Positions 33,809 through 42,695 of a stretch of DNA of 64,000 bases are shown here, piece after piece. A model generated the notes under the pieces. The model had not been told where the DNA came from. It worked only from the letters and a program-made list of their open reading frames with translations, and made no database searches. Position 1 is the first letter of the stretch. Every line of letters begins with the position of its first letter. A program made the position numbers and the translations under genes. Source of the stretch: Glutamicibacter nicotianae (lineage in GTDB: Bacteria > Actinomycetota > Actinomycetes > Actinomycetales > Micrococcaceae); NCBI RefSeq assembly GCF_006539525.1, contig NZ_BJNE01000004.1:62001-126000 (forward strand), read 5' to 3'.

Positions 33809-35215
33809 GTGAACGAAATAAAGGCGTCTCTCGCCCGCGGGCTGACTGCCCGCCACATCCGCTTCATGGCCCTCGGCTCAGCTATCGGAACGGGCCTTTT
33901 CTACGGCTCCTCTTCTGCCATCCAGGCTGCTGGCCCTGCCGTTCTCTTCGCGTACATGATTGGCGGCGCTGCCGTTTTCATCGTGATGCGCGCCATGGGC
34001 GAGATGGCTGTCAAGCATCCGGTGTCCGGATCCTTCGCTCACTACGCTTCGCGCTACCTTGGCCGCTTCGCAGGCTTCGTCACCGGGTGGACCTTCGCCT
34101 TCGAGATGGCCATTGTCGCGATTGCTGATGTCACCGCGTTCGGCATCTACATGGGATTCTGGTTCCCGCAGGTCGCGCAGTGGATCTGGGTCCTGGCCAT
34201 CGTCTTGCTGATCGCCGCGATCAACCTGATGAAGGTGAAGGTCTTCGGCGAAACCGAATTCTGGCTGGCCATCGTCAAGGTGACCGCGATTATCGCGATG
34301 ATCGTTGGCGGCGCGGCGCTGATCATCTTCGGCTTCAATACCCCTGAGACCGAAACGGCTACCGGCTTCGCCACCCTGATGAGCGCCGGCACCCTGTTCC
34401 CCAATGGCTTCGTGGGCCTGCTGCTATCCTTCTCCGTGGTGATGTTCGCCTTCGGCGGCATTGAAACCATCGGCATCACCGCAGGCGAAGCTGACGATCC
34501 GGCCAAGTCGGTTCCGGCTGCCATCAACACCGTGCCGTGGCGCATCCTGCTCTTCTACGTAGCTTCGCTGGCAGTGGTCATGATGCTTTTCGACTGGCGC
34601 CAGATCGACGGCTCGGCGTCGCCGTTCGTGCAGATTTTCGACGGACTGGGCATCCCGGCCGCGGCCCACGTGCTCAATGCCGTGGTGATCACCGCGGCCG
34701 TCTCGGCGATCAACGCCGATACCTTTGGCGCTGGACGCATGCTCTTCGCCATGTCCGAAATCGGCCATGCCCCGAAATCGTTCGGCCGGATCTCCCGCAA
34801 CGGCGTGCCATGGATGACCGTGGTCGTCATGGCCATCGTGCTGCTGGTCGGCGTGGTGCTCAACGCCCTGCTGCCCGAAGCGCTCTTCACCATCATCGCT
34901 TCCATCGCCACCTTCGCCACCGTCTGGGTGTGGATCATGATCCTGACCTCGTACCTGTCGATGCGGCGCAAGGAAGCCGCGGCGGGCCGTGGACCGGGTG
35001 TTGCCCGCGAGTATGCGGTGCCCGGCGGTACCGTAGCCGCGTGGATCGCGTTGGCCTTCATGGTCTTCGTCGTTGTGCTCCTGGCCCTGAGCCCGGCTAC
35101 ACGCGTAGCCCTGTACACCGGCATCGCCTGGCTCGTACTCCTGGCCGTGCTCTTCAAGCTGCTGGTTCGCCCTGCGGCTCCGGTCAAGCAGGACAGCGAC
35201 TCGCTGCTGGGCTAA
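33809..35215 (+). CDS. Amino-acid permease (APC superfamily, AAT family)
   Basis: 468 residues, 12 membrane helices. [42 protein letters not shown] is the classic AAT N-terminus with the GSAIGTGLF substrate loop. [29 protein letters not shown] is the second family signature. Relatives carry proline, GABA, aromatic or D-serine/D-alanine/glycine; I cannot choose. The start is the GTG at 33809; the longer frame from 33701 adds hydrophilic, His/Pro-rich residues not seen in the family. There is no good ribosome site. A strong terminator follows. Confidence 0.9.
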   Translation: MNEIKASLARGLTARHIRFMALGSAIGTGLFYGSSSAIQAAGPAVLFAYMIGGAAVFIVMRAMGEMAVKHPVSGSFAHYASRYLGRFAGFVTGWTFAFEMAIVAIADVTAFGIYMGFWFPQVAQWIWVLAIVLLIAAINLMKVKVFGETEFWLAIVKVTAIIAMIVGGAALIIFGFNTPETETATGFATLMSAGTLFPNGFVGLLLSFSVVMFAFGGIETIGITAGEADDPAKSVPAAINTVPWRILLFYVASLAVVMMLFDWRQIDGSASPFVQIFDGLGIPAAAHVLNAVVITAAVSAINADTFGAGRMLFAMSEIGHAPKSFGRISRNGVPWMTVVVMAIVLLVGVVLNALLPEALFTIIASIATFATVWVWIMILTSYLSMRRKEAAAGRGPGVAREYAVPGGTVAAWIALAFMVFVVVLLALSPATRVALYTGIAWLVLLAVLFKLLVRPAAPVKQDSDSLLG

Positions 35216-35227
35216 CCACCGAGAAAT

Positions 35228-35275
35228 AAAATATGCTTGGCTTCGCATATAGCAAAGCCAAGCATATTTTTTCTT
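35228..35275. terminator. Bidirectional intrinsic terminator
   Basis: AAAATATGCTTGGCTT (35228-35243) pairs with 35255-35270, with an 11-nt loop and a T6 tract on the + side. A-rich on the other side, so it serves both the permease and the convergent YoaK gene. Confidence 0.9.
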
Positions 35276-35276
35276 C

Positions 35277-35999
35277 TTACTCGATCTCGGTCAGGGATCC
35301 GTTCCGCGGTCCCGGGGAAGCATCCGGGCCCCTGGATGCGCGCTGCTCCTGGATTAGCGCCAAGCTCGCCCAAGCAAGCATGCCGGCAGCAACTATCCAC
35401 AGGCTGCCCAAACCCAGCCGCAGATAGGCCAGGACGCCACCCAGCGATCCGATGGTGATCATCAGCCACAGCAGTGCGTAGCGTGCCCATAGCATTCGGT
35501 AGCCGCCACGATCCGAGCCGGTGGCCAGCCCGATGATTGCTCCGCCCAACGCCTGGCCGAGCTTGACCAATGTGCCGGTCATATACGTCAGGCCCAATGC
35601 AACCTCGCCCGAACGGGTGTAGGAAACATTCACCGCTCCCATGGCGGCGGCCAGCAGCAGCGCCGTCAGCTGCGGCAGGGCCTGCCCTGAAATGGCCGCA
35701 GCGAGCAGCAGTACCGCACTGAAGTACATGGCCACTGGCCGGCGCAGCTTCTCCAGCCGGAGAGTCAGCAGGGTTGCGAGGATGACGCCGCCAACGAAGC
35801 AGCCGACCAGTGACATGGCCAGGGCCCATCCGGCAAAATCTCCTGTCATCAGAGCTGCGGAGGAACGGGTGGAGTTGCCTGACATGAACGACAGGAAGTA
35901 GCCGCCGAAGTGCACGAATCCGACACCATCGACGAACCCTGCCATCGCCGTAATCGTCCCGGCGAAAAGGATCCCCCGCCATCGAAGATTCTTTGCCAC
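35277..35999 (-). CDS. YoaK/DUF1275 family membrane protein
   Basis: About 240 residues with six or seven membrane helices. ITAMAGFVDGVGFVHFGGYFLSFMSGNSTRSSAAL is the DUF1275 signature (GxxDxxG...F.S.MSGN). The role is unknown; the family is widespread in bacteria as small transporters or channels of undefined substrate. The start is uncertain. GTG at 35999 gives normal family length; an in-frame TTG at 36077 would add 26 basic residues without a better ribosome site. It converges on the permease over a shared terminator. Confidence 0.82.
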   Translation of the reverse strand: MAKNLRWRGILFAGTITAMAGFVDGVGFVHFGGYFLSFMSGNSTRSSAALMTGDFAGWALAMSLVGCFVGGVILATLLTLRLEKLRRPVAMYFSAVLLLAAAISGQALPQLTALLLAAAMGAVNVSYTRSGEVALGLTYMTGTLVKLGQALGGAIIGLATGSDRGGYRMLWARYALLWLMITIGSLGGVLAYLRLGLGSLWIVAAGMLAWASLALIQEQRASRGPDASPGPRNGSLTEIE

Positions 36000-36122
36000 C
36001 TGTCTCGCTTTCTCTCGCCATCGCCGTTGTCCCCATTCCGCAGGAACCCTCCCATTATCTCTAGCCGGAGTCGGCAACCACGGATGCGGAATGCCCGGGG
36101 AGCAAAAGTTGTTACCTCAAGC

Positions 36123-36812
36123 ATGAGTGAAAATACTGCTGCCCCATCCCTGGAAGAAAAGCGCATCCGCGTCGATATCTTCTCCGACATTGCCTGCCCA
36201 TGGTGCTTCATCGGCAAGCGCCGCTTCGAGCGGGGTGTCGAAGCGTTCGAATACTCCCAGAACGTGGACGTCTACTGGCATTCGTACCAGCTGGATCCAA
36301 GCCTGCCAGAGAACTACGACGGCAGCGAAGCCGAATACCTCTCCAAGATGAAGGGCTTGGGCCAGGAACAGGTGTCCCAGATGCTTGATCATGTCACCGC
36401 CCAGGCAGCTGGCGAAGGCCTGGACTACGACTTCGCCAATCTGAAGGTCGCTAATTCCTTCACCGCGCTTCGAGTTCTGGAATATGCCAAGCAGCATGGC
36501 GCTGGAAGCGAAATGAAGGAAGCGCTGCTTTCTGCGCACTTCGAAAAAGGCCTGGATACCGGGGATGAAGAAACCCTGCTACAGCTGGCCGGATCGCTAG
36601 GCTTGGATACTGGCGAACTCCGCGCAGATCTGGCTTCCGGCGCCTATGCCGAAGAAGTCAACGCAGATATCGCCCAGGCCCGTGAGCTGGGAATCAGCGG
36701 AGTCCCCTTCTTCATCATCGATGGGAAGTACGGCATTTCCGGCGCGCAGCCAGCCGCGGTCTTTGCCAACGCCCTGACCCAGGTCCACTCCGGAAACGTG
36801 CAGACCCGGTAG
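36123..36812 (+). CDS. DsbA-family oxidoreductase, FrnE-like
   Basis: 229 residues, thioredoxin fold with the helical insertion of the FrnE/HCCA-isomerase group. Active-site Cys25-Pro-Trp-Cys28 follows the first strand (IRVDIFSDIACPWCFIGKRRFERG). The cis-Pro loop is ISGVPFFIIDGKYGISGAQPA. No signal peptide: a cytosolic thiol-disulfide protein, perhaps protective under oxidative stress as in Deinococcus FrnE. ATG 36123 has no ribosome site; TTACCT five nt upstream may again indicate a leaderless message, less clearly than for other genes. It converges on the LytR_C gene with 4 bp between stops. Confidence 0.88.
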   Translation: MSENTAAPSLEEKRIRVDIFSDIACPWCFIGKRRFERGVEAFEYSQNVDVYWHSYQLDPSLPENYDGSEAEYLSKMKGLGQEQVSQMLDHVTAQAAGEGLDYDFANLKVANSFTALRVLEYAKQHGAGSEMKEALLSAHFEKGLDTGDEETLLQLAGSLGLDTGELRADLASGAYAEEVNADIAQARELGISGVPFFIIDGKYGISGAQPAAVFANALTQVHSGNVQTR

Positions 36813-36816
36813 CGGG

Positions 36817-37440
36817 CTATTTAGCGCAGACGAGCTTGCCATCCGAAGTATCGAGCTTGCGTTCTTTTACGAGGCCTTCGAACTTCTCCCCCAGCGCCAG
36901 GTCCACCCGGCTTCCCCACTTCGTCTCGTCGTAGATGAAGACGATGCCGGGGATCTGGCGCTGCACGGTGAATGCCTGGGCATAGCCATCAGGTCCGGCA
37001 ATGACTGCACCGGCGGTATCGGAGAGCGATTTCCACCCGGAAGTCAACGAAGAAATCTTGAAGCCGCGCTTTTCCAGTGCCTTGGCGGTGTCACCGGCAA
37101 GCCCTGGAATGCTGGTCGTATTCAGCACGCGTATTTCTACTTCTGCAGGCGTCTGGTACTTGAAGTCGATGGCCGGGCAGTTTGGATTCTCGATTTCTGC
37201 TTCGCTTGGCTCCGGGCTCTCAACTGCGGCGGGTTCGGCACCCAATTTGATCGTTCCATTGAAAACCAGCACGGCGCCGACCAGTACCGCGATCACCAGC
37301 AGGGCCATCACGGAGAAAACAATATTCTGGCGTCTGCGGGCACGCTTCTTTGCTTGTCCATCCGAGCTGAAACTCAATTCCTGCTCGTCGACAATATGCG
37401 CACCGTGCCATTGCCCCGGATCATCGCGATCACGCATCAT
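36817..37440 (-). CDS. LytR_C-domain membrane protein
   Basis: 207 residues. A cytoplasmic basic N-terminus (about 1-38, KKRARRRQ), one transmembrane helix (IVFSVMALLVIAVLVGAVLVF, about 40-60), an acidic linker, then a C-terminal extracellular domain. VEIRVLNTTSIPGLAGDTAKALEKRGFKI is the LytR/CpsA C-terminal (LytR_C) signature. There is no LCP catalytic domain, so it is a stand-alone LytR_C protein, probably acting at the cell wall. AAGG precedes the ATG. The gene order with the upstream 100-residue protein is typical of actinobacteria and suggests a linked role. Confidence 0.85.
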   Translation of the reverse strand: MMRDRDDPGQWHGAHIVDEQELSFSSDGQAKKRARRRQNIVFSVMALLVIAVLVGAVLVFNGTIKLGAEPAAVESPEPSEAEIENPNCPAIDFKYQTPAEVEIRVLNTTSIPGLAGDTAKALEKRGFKISSLTSGWKSLSDTAGAVIAGPDGYAQAFTVQRQIPGIVFIYDETKWGSRVDLALGEKFEGLVKERKLDTSDGKLVCAK

Positions 37441-37518
37441 TCCACCTTGCTCTGGTCAGCCTTCGGCAGCCGCTGGCCTGAAGGAGACCTCATCGTCATC
37501 CTCGTGGCGCTAGCTTAT

Positions 37519-37821
37519 CTAACTGGCGTCCAGATCCAATACGCGCGCGTGTATTACGGAGCGATGATGAAGCGCCGAACGCAGCGCACGGTGCATCCCG
37601 TCTTCCAGATACAACACGCCCCGATAGCGCACCACGTGCGGGAACAAATCGCCGTAGAAGGTGGAATCCTCGGAGAGCAATGTTTCAAGATCCAGGGTCG
37701 CTTTGGTGGTGACCAGGTCGGCCAACTTCACCTGCTGAGGGGGAAGGCCGCTCCAATCACGCGTCGACGAATAGCCGTGGTCTGGGTATGGCCGGCCCTC
37801 ACCGACCGCTCGAAAAATCAC
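37519..37821 (-). CDS. Conserved actinobacterial hypothetical protein (upstream of LytR_C gene)
   Basis: 100 residues, GTG start at 37821. LADLVTTKATLDLETLLSEDSTFYGDLFPHVVRYRGVLYLEDGMHRALRSALHHRSVIHARVL is highly conserved in actinobacteria, and the YLEDGMHRALRAAL pattern recalls ParB-like substrate loops. No function is established to my knowledge. TATGCT (37833-37828 on the minus strand) is separated by 6 nt from the GTG and no ribosome site is present: a leaderless gene. It is followed by the LytR_C gene after 78 bp. Confidence 0.82.
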   Translation of the reverse strand: MIFRAVGEGRPYPDHGYSSTRDWSGLPPQQVKLADLVTTKATLDLETLLSEDSTFYGDLFPHVVRYRGVLYLEDGMHRALRSALHHRSVIHARVLDLDAS

Positions 37822-38010
37822 TATTCAAGCATACGGACAAACTCTTGCGAGCCCCATATTTCCAGATCAGTGAGGGGTTCGCGGTTGCCGGAGACACCGG
37901 TTCCGAAGACGGTGCGGGCTGGCCGCCAGCACCCGGGCTCGGCCCCCGAACGCCGGGAACATAATACAAGTGAATGCGAATAATCGGGCACGCAATGGGA
38001 AAATGCAAGG

Positions 38011-38066
38011 ATTGTTACGCTGCGGGAAACGTGGGGGAACCGGGCGTAACTTTAGCTAGTAACAAT
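38011..38066 (+). promoter_or_regulatory. Competing hairpins / GTAAC repeats upstream of the 2OG oxygenase
   Basis: ATTGTTACGC (38011-38020) can pair either with GCGTAAC (38044-38050) or with GTAACAAT (38059-38066); the two helices exclude each other. The three GTTAC/GTAAC copies could equally be protein-binding half-sites. They end 27 bp before the start codon. Function unknown. Confidence 0.4.
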
Positions 38067-38092
38067 CGCGTCATAAGGTGCACTCTAGGTTT

Positions 38093-39133
38093 ATGAATAA
38101 CGTAGTCACCGAGATCCCACTGCTCGATATTTCTACCGCGCGCAATGCTGACGGCTCCTTCAACGAGGAATTCGTAACCGCGCTTCGCGATGCCGCACAC
38201 CGCGTCGGGTTCTTCCAGATCGTCGCCTACGGCGCGTACGCCGGCCAGGACCAGGAGCTGCTCGACACCATCGCGGAGTTCTTCCGCAAGCCGGTCGGGC
38301 AGAAGGTCAAGCTCGATAACCGCAACAGCGCCCAGTTCCGCGGCTACACCCGCATGGGCACGGAAATCACCCGCGGCCGCGCCGACGCCCGCGAGCAGAT
38401 TGACTACGGACCGGAACGCGAGGCCCTGAGCGTCGTTCCCGAGGACAAGCCGTATTTGAACCTGCAGGGCCCTAACCAGTTCCCTGCAGACTTCCCCCAG
38501 CTCGAAGAGCGCGCCATGGCGTGGGCCGAACTGATGAACAAGACCGGCCACGAGCTGCTTTCGGCCATCGCCGTAGGCCTGGGCCTGCCCGAAGACCACT
38601 TCGATGAGCCATTCGCCGATACCCCGTCATGGATGGGCAAGCTGGTGCACTACGTTTCGGGCGACGTTGTCCCGGAGTCGGGCAACCAGGGCGTTGGCCT
38701 GCACGCGGACTACGGCTTCGTCACCCTGCTGCTGCAGGACCAGGTTGGAGGCCTGCAGGTGCAGCCCTACGGCCAGGAAGAGTGGATCGAGGTGCCGCCT
38801 ACCCCAGGTGCACTGGTAGTGAACCTCGGGGAAATGCTTGAAGTGGCCACCAATGGCTACCTGATGGCCACCATCCACCGCGTCATTGCTCCTCCAGCCG
38901 GTGTAGACCGCTACTCGGTGCCGTTCTTCTACTCCCCTCGCCTGGATGCAGTGATCGACAAAGTCGAGCTGCCAGCCGACCTGGCTGCCGACGCCCGTGG
39001 CGTTTCCGATGATCCAGAGAATCCAATGCTGGCTTCCTATGGCGCAAACGTGCTCAAGGGCTGGCTGCGAGCCCACCCGCAGACCGCGGCCATCCACTAC
39101 CCGGAGCTGGCCAAAGGGCGCAAGAGCGCCTAG
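38093..39133 (+). CDS. 2-oxoglutarate/Fe(II)-dependent oxygenase (isopenicillin N synthase family)
   Basis: 346 residues. N-terminal DIOX_N region (IPLLDISTARNADGSFNEEFVTALRDAAHRVGFFQI) and C-terminal jelly roll. Iron ligands His204-x-Asp206 (GLHADYGFVTLLLQD) and His262 (ATIHRVIAPP), and the 2-oxoglutarate pair Arg273-x-Ser275 (DRYSVPFFY), are all present, so it should be active. The substrate is unknown; such proteins hydroxylate or desaturate small metabolites. The start is ATG at 38093, with a short TAGG upstream. There are no biosynthetic partners nearby, so it is probably a stand-alone catabolic or detoxifying enzyme. Confidence 0.88.
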   Translation: MNNVVTEIPLLDISTARNADGSFNEEFVTALRDAAHRVGFFQIVAYGAYAGQDQELLDTIAEFFRKPVGQKVKLDNRNSAQFRGYTRMGTEITRGRADAREQIDYGPEREALSVVPEDKPYLNLQGPNQFPADFPQLEERAMAWAELMNKTGHELLSAIAVGLGLPEDHFDEPFADTPSWMGKLVHYVSGDVVPESGNQGVGLHADYGFVTLLLQDQVGGLQVQPYGQEEWIEVPPTPGALVVNLGEMLEVATNGYLMATIHRVIAPPAGVDRYSVPFFYSPRLDAVIDKVELPADLAADARGVSDDPENPMLASYGANVLKGWLRAHPQTAAIHYPELAKGRKSA

Positions 39134-39140
39134 GCATTGA

Positions 39141-39161
39141 GCTCCTGCGGGGATCAGGAGC
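39141..39161 (+). terminator. Short hairpin after the oxygenase gene
   Basis: GCTCCTG-CGGGGAT-CAGGAGC, a 7-bp stem without a U-tract. A weak terminator candidate. Confidence 0.45.
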
Positions 39162-39237
39162 CCAACCGCGAATCCTGTTGGCGTCGAGCCGGTGACAAAT
39201 TGCCGACCCGGCGCCACAGGTCATTAAAGCGGCTTGC

Positions 39238-39603
39238 TCATTCAAGGCTTGAAAGCACGCAGAATTCATTTCCCTCAGGATCAGCCATCACGATCCAGCT
39301 CTCGTCCTCTTGCTGGCCCACTTCGGCATAGCTGGCCCCCAAGGCAAGGAGACGGTCGACTTCTTCTTGCTGGCTGGAGCCTTGAGGACGCAGATCCAGA
39401 TGGAGGCGATTCTTGACGCTCTTGGCTTCAGGCACTTGAGCGAACGTCAGCTTCAACCCGTCCTCGCCTTGGGCTTCGGATCCAATGCTGACCAATCCGG
39501 CTTCTTCTTCCAGCACCTCGAAGTCCAGTGCTTCGCACCAGAACCTGGCCACCAGCATCGGGGTGGCGCAATCGACAGCGATTTCGCTCAATACACTTGC
39601 CAT
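39238..39603 (-). CDS. VOC-family protein (glyoxalase-like)
   Basis: 121 residues. SEIAVDCATPMLVARFWCEALDFEVLEEE is the typical first module, and NRLHLDLRPQG then VMADPEGNEFCVL the second: the Glyoxalase_6 group, as in the other VOC protein at 22.3 kb but with clear divergence. The specific reaction is unknown. ATG at 39603 has AAGG 7-8 nt upstream. It lies downstream of the tRNA-Ser terminator on the same strand and so is probably transcribed separately. Confidence 0.85.
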   Translation of the reverse strand: MASVLSEIAVDCATPMLVARFWCEALDFEVLEEEAGLVSIGSEAQGEDGLKLTFAQVPEAKSVKNRLHLDLRPQGSSQQEEVDRLLALGASYAEVGQQEDESWIVMADPEGNEFCVLSSLE

Positions 39604-39679
39604 AGTCTTACCTTGTCGAAAGATTGCTGAACAGTTGCCACGGATACTACCCCTCAGATTCGGGCAATGCCGGCAAGCA

Positions 39680-39727
39680 AAAAAATAATGTCTCGGGACA
39701 TCGTTCGTACGATGTCCCGAGACATTA
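39680..39727 (-). terminator. Intrinsic terminator of the tRNA-Ser gene
   Basis: A 19-bp perfect stem (39686-39704 with 39709-39727), loop TCGT, followed on the minus strand by a run of seven T. It begins 3 bp after the tRNA 3' end. Confidence 0.93.
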
Positions 39728-39730
39728 CAT

Positions 39731-39818
39731 TGGCGGAGGATAGGGGATTTGAACCCCTGAGGGCGTTAACCCAACACGCGTTCCAGGCGTGCGCCATAGG
39801 CCGCTAGGCGAATCCTCC
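39731..39818 (-). tRNA. tRNA-Ser (anticodon GGA)
   Basis: 88 nt on the minus strand, with a 7-bp acceptor stem GGAGGAT/ATCCTCC, discriminator G and encoded CCA. The anticodon arm is CACGC-CTGGAAC-GCGTG, giving anticodon GGA (reads UCC/UCU). The variable arm is long, as required for serine tRNA, and the T loop is GGTTCAAATC. A dedicated intrinsic terminator follows. Confidence 0.95.
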
Positions 39819-40006
39819 TCAGTTTGCTCCGAGGAGCAGGATCCAGCATATCTAAATTCTCGCTCAATCACGAATCGAGCACTCCCCCGACGATCCCCGG
39901 AGCATCTCCAAGGTGCCAAACCCCTGAAATTCGGCGGTATTTCACCTTTTCACCACCTCGATTCTTTCTTTGAAAACCGCAGTTTGAACAGATCGATACT
40001 GTAAGC

Positions 40007-41548
40007 ATGAGTAAAAGAGAGGCATTTCACAGCCAAGATGATCCTCGGCGGCTGCCCATTAGCCCTCCGGGGACAAGGCGCATCCCCGGATTTGACGGGC
40101 TTTGGGCAGCGAACCTGGATAAGGACAATCTCTTTACCCAGATTGCCGCCACCGCCACACACCTCTACGAGCAGCCACCGGTCTCAAGTTCCGCCCAAGG
40201 GCTGGAACGGCTGAAGGCCATTGCACGGTTGCACAGCATGCTCGATGCTGCCGAGGCAGCAGTACTGGCCGATAGCTACGAATATTTGGTTGCCGAGACA
40301 GTCAGCCAGGGATCCCAAGAACCTCTGCTGGATGACCTTGGGGAATTTGAAGAGCCCGTTGAAGATCAATCCGCATATTTCTACGGCGTCAATCGTTCCG
40401 ATGAATCGCTGATCCGTTCATCTTTTGTCGCCGAAGCAGCGGTGGCCCTGCGATCCTCAGAAAGGAAAGTCCAGGACAAGTTATTCTTTGCCGAAGGGCT
40501 GCGCCATCTTTGCCCAGATATCTTGGACGCGCTGAGCGTCGGCGAGATCACGACGAGATCCGCGCAAGAGATCGTCAAGCACTCCCAGGATCTAGCACCC
40601 GAGGATGCGCAGCTGATGCAGCAAACCTTGCTGCCGATAGCTCGGCAGGCCACCGACTCCGCAGTTGCCCAACGCGCTCGGAAAATGCATGAACGCCTGC
40701 ACCCCAAGCCGATCGAGGAACGCCACAAGAAAAGTGCAGAGGACCGCAAGGTCATCTATTGGCACGAGGCCAATGGCATGAGCGTCATCCAACTCCACCT
40801 GCCAGCAGAAAAAGCATTGGCCATCATCAATACGGTCAATTGGCATGCAGTACGCAATGCTGATCCAGATGATCACCGGACCGAACAGCAACGACGGCTG
40901 GATATTATCTGCGATGCCTTGCTCGATGGCTGGCCGGCAACCGAAGGGACCCCGCTGAAAGCCCGTGTCGCTGTCACGATTCCTGCCCTGGAAATGCTCG
41001 CTGATCCTAAACGCGCATTGGCGGATCTCGAAGGCTACGGACCCATCCCCGTAGGGACGGCACTGCTGATTGCCAAGGATGCCCCGTCTTTCATCAAGGT
41101 GCTCACCGACCCCTGGTCCGGGGCGGCCATAGACGTCGGCCGCGAAAAGTACCGTCCGTCGAAGGCACTGCGTGATCTGCTGCGGAGCCGGGATGTGGTT
41201 TGCAGATTCCCAGGATGCAATCGGCCAGCCGAATCAGCTGAGATAGACCATATCGATGCATGGGCCAAGGGCGGGCATACCACCCGGAGCAACACTCATC
41301 TATTGTGCAAGCGGCATCAGATGTTCAAGCATGTGCTGGGGTGGCAGGCGACATACCTTCCGGACGGTTCGGTGAACTGGCGCTCCCCCAACGGCATGAT
41401 CTGCGTTGAGCTTCCCGGCAGCGTCACCAGCGTGCAGAACTTCGATTTCGAGAAAGAGCAAACGCCCATGCTGCCGACCATCGAACTCAATGACCGTGTT
41501 CGCCGCGTGCTTGGCTGGTTAGAACCGCCTGAAGAAAGCACCGCCTGA
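40007..41548 (+). CDS. DUF222 / HNH endonuclease domain protein (13E12 family)
   Basis: 513 residues. The N-terminal DUF222 domain (about 45-330) is followed by an HNH nuclease module. CRFPGCNRPAESAEIDHIDAWAKGGHTTRSNTHLLCKRHQMFKH carries the Cys pair (C-x4-C and C-x2-H) and the catalytic D-H/N/H set. The family is the REP13E12-like group, abundant and multicopy in actinobacteria and often linked to mobile DNA; no defined cellular role is known. The reading frame is intact. Codon use is somewhat more A/T-rich than in the flanking dnaX region. A GATACT box six nt before the ATG may be another leaderless promoter. Confidence 0.87.
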   Translation: MSKREAFHSQDDPRRLPISPPGTRRIPGFDGLWAANLDKDNLFTQIAATATHLYEQPPVSSSAQGLERLKAIARLHSMLDAAEAAVLADSYEYLVAETVSQGSQEPLLDDLGEFEEPVEDQSAYFYGVNRSDESLIRSSFVAEAAVALRSSERKVQDKLFFAEGLRHLCPDILDALSVGEITTRSAQEIVKHSQDLAPEDAQLMQQTLLPIARQATDSAVAQRARKMHERLHPKPIEERHKKSAEDRKVIYWHEANGMSVIQLHLPAEKALAIINTVNWHAVRNADPDDHRTEQQRRLDIICDALLDGWPATEGTPLKARVAVTIPALEMLADPKRALADLEGYGPIPVGTALLIAKDAPSFIKVLTDPWSGAAIDVGREKYRPSKALRDLLRSRDVVCRFPGCNRPAESAEIDHIDAWAKGGHTTRSNTHLLCKRHQMFKHVLGWQATYLPDGSVNWRSPNGMICVELPGSVTSVQNFDFEKEQTPMLPTIELNDRVRRVLGWLEPPEESTA

Positions 41549-41639
41549 GAACTAACAGCAACCCTGCTCAGGATTGGCCAGTTGAGATCAAGCGCACGCC
41601 TGCCGATTTTATCCAAGCGCCAACCTCAGGTAGTATTTT

Positions 41640-41736
41640 GGGTGACCCCTCGTGTGGTGTCATCCTGTTGAACTCCCCCAGGACCGGAAGGTAGCAAGGG
41701 TAGATGGGCTCTGGCAGGTGCATGAGGGGTCTTTTA
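41640..41736 (+). ncRNA. ffs: Signal recognition particle RNA, small bacterial (4.5S) type
   Basis: The closing stem GACCCCTCGTG (41644-41654) pairs with CATGAGGGGTC (41721-41731). The apical domain has the universal SRP sequence TGTTGAACTCCCCCAGGACC and GGAAGGTAGCAAGGG, which includes the GNAR tetraloop GGAA and the symmetric/asymmetric loops that bind Ffh. TTTTA follows as a terminator-like tail. It targets ribosomes making membrane proteins. Ends are accurate to a few nt. Confidence 0.95.
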
Positions 41737-41765
41737 CTTTCTTACGCAAGCCGAATGGAGTCCAC

Positions 41766-42683
41766 GTGGGCGCTGGCCGTTTCGCCCCTAGCCCTTCGGG
41801 GCCGCTCCATCTTGGCAATTTGCGCACGGCAATTCTCGCCTGGCTTTTCGCCCGCTCCACGCAACGCGAATTCCTGTTGCGCATTGAGGACCTGGACCGT
41901 GTTCGTTCCGGCGCCGAAACCACCCAGATTGCCGAGCTAGCGTCCTTGGGCATTGACTTCGACGGTGACATGCTCCGCCAGTCCGACCGCCTTCCGATAT
42001 ATCTTGAAGCCGTTGAGCGGCTCAAAGCGCGCGGTCTGGTCTACGAATGCTACTGCTCGCGCAAGGATATTGCCGAAGCCGGAAGCGCTCCGCATGCTGC
42101 GCCCGGTGCCTACCCGGGAACCTGCCGCAATCTGAGCGCCAGCGAGCGCTCGGCCAAAGCGCAGAACCGCCCGGCCGCCTTGCGCCTGCGTTCAGAAGTG
42201 AACGAATTTTCCGTTCACGATGAACTATTCGGCGACTACACCGGCGCGGTTGATGATTTTGTCCTGGTGCGCAACGACGGCGCACCAGCCTACAATCTTG
42301 CGGTGGTCGTCGATGATGCTTTCTCAAGCATCGACCAGGTCGTACGCGGAGATGATTTGCTCTCTTCCGCGCCACGTCAGGCCTATCTGGCAACGCTTCT
42401 GGGCCACCCAATCCCCTCCTATGCACACGTCCAGCTTGCACTGAATGCCAAAGGCCAGCGCCTGGCCAAGCGCGATGGCGCGGTAACACTCGAAGAGATC
42501 ACCGAACAAGGTGTGCATCCAGCCAACGTTGTGGCGGTTTTGCTAGAGTCATTGGGCTTGCCCAGCACAAGTTTGCAGGCAGCCTTGGAAGCTTTCGATC
42601 CGGCGAATCTGCCACGCGAGCCGTGGATCGTCGAACCAGAGAATATTGTCCAACAGCTGATGCCCAGGGCATCAGGAAACTGA
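41766..42683 (+). CDS. gluQ: Glutamyl-Q tRNA(Asp) synthetase
   Basis: 305 residues from GTG at 41766 (TGGAG 5 nt upstream); the open frame upstream runs through the SRP RNA and is not coding. A truncated glutamyl-tRNA synthetase without an anticodon-binding domain: GRFAPSPSGPLHLGNLRTA carries the HIGH-type motif as HLGN, and LAKRDGA replaces KMSKS. Zinc ligands Cys-x-Cys...Tyr-x3-Cys are seen in ECYCSRKD and GAYPGTC. It attaches glutamate to queuosine-34 of tRNA-Asp independently of tRNA-Glu charging, so the host should contain queuosine; yhhQ at the start of the window would supply the precursor. dnaX follows after 12 bp. Confidence 0.93.
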   Translation: MGAGRFAPSPSGPLHLGNLRTAILAWLFARSTQREFLLRIEDLDRVRSGAETTQIAELASLGIDFDGDMLRQSDRLPIYLEAVERLKARGLVYECYCSRKDIAEAGSAPHAAPGAYPGTCRNLSASERSAKAQNRPAALRLRSEVNEFSVHDELFGDYTGAVDDFVLVRNDGAPAYNLAVVVDDAFSSIDQVVRGDDLLSSAPRQAYLATLLGHPIPSYAHVQLALNAKGQRLAKRDGAVTLEEITEQGVHPANVVAVLLESLGLPSTSLQAALEAFDPANLPREPWIVEPENIVQQLMPRASGN

Positions 42684-42695
42684 TAGGGAACCGGT

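Noticed and set aside
37822-38092. Possible ydaO (c-di-AMP) riboswitch upstream of the 2OG oxygenase
   Set aside because: GGGGAACCG-like pieces occur, but the conserved GGGGTGAATC and paired pseudo-symmetric cores are absent; reported only as competing hairpins.
39731-41548. Integrated element at tRNA-Ser with the DUF222-HNH gene as cargo
   Set aside because: The HNH gene lies on the 5' side of the tRNA, there is no integrase and no duplicated tRNA 3' end; the family is common in actinobacterial chromosomes.
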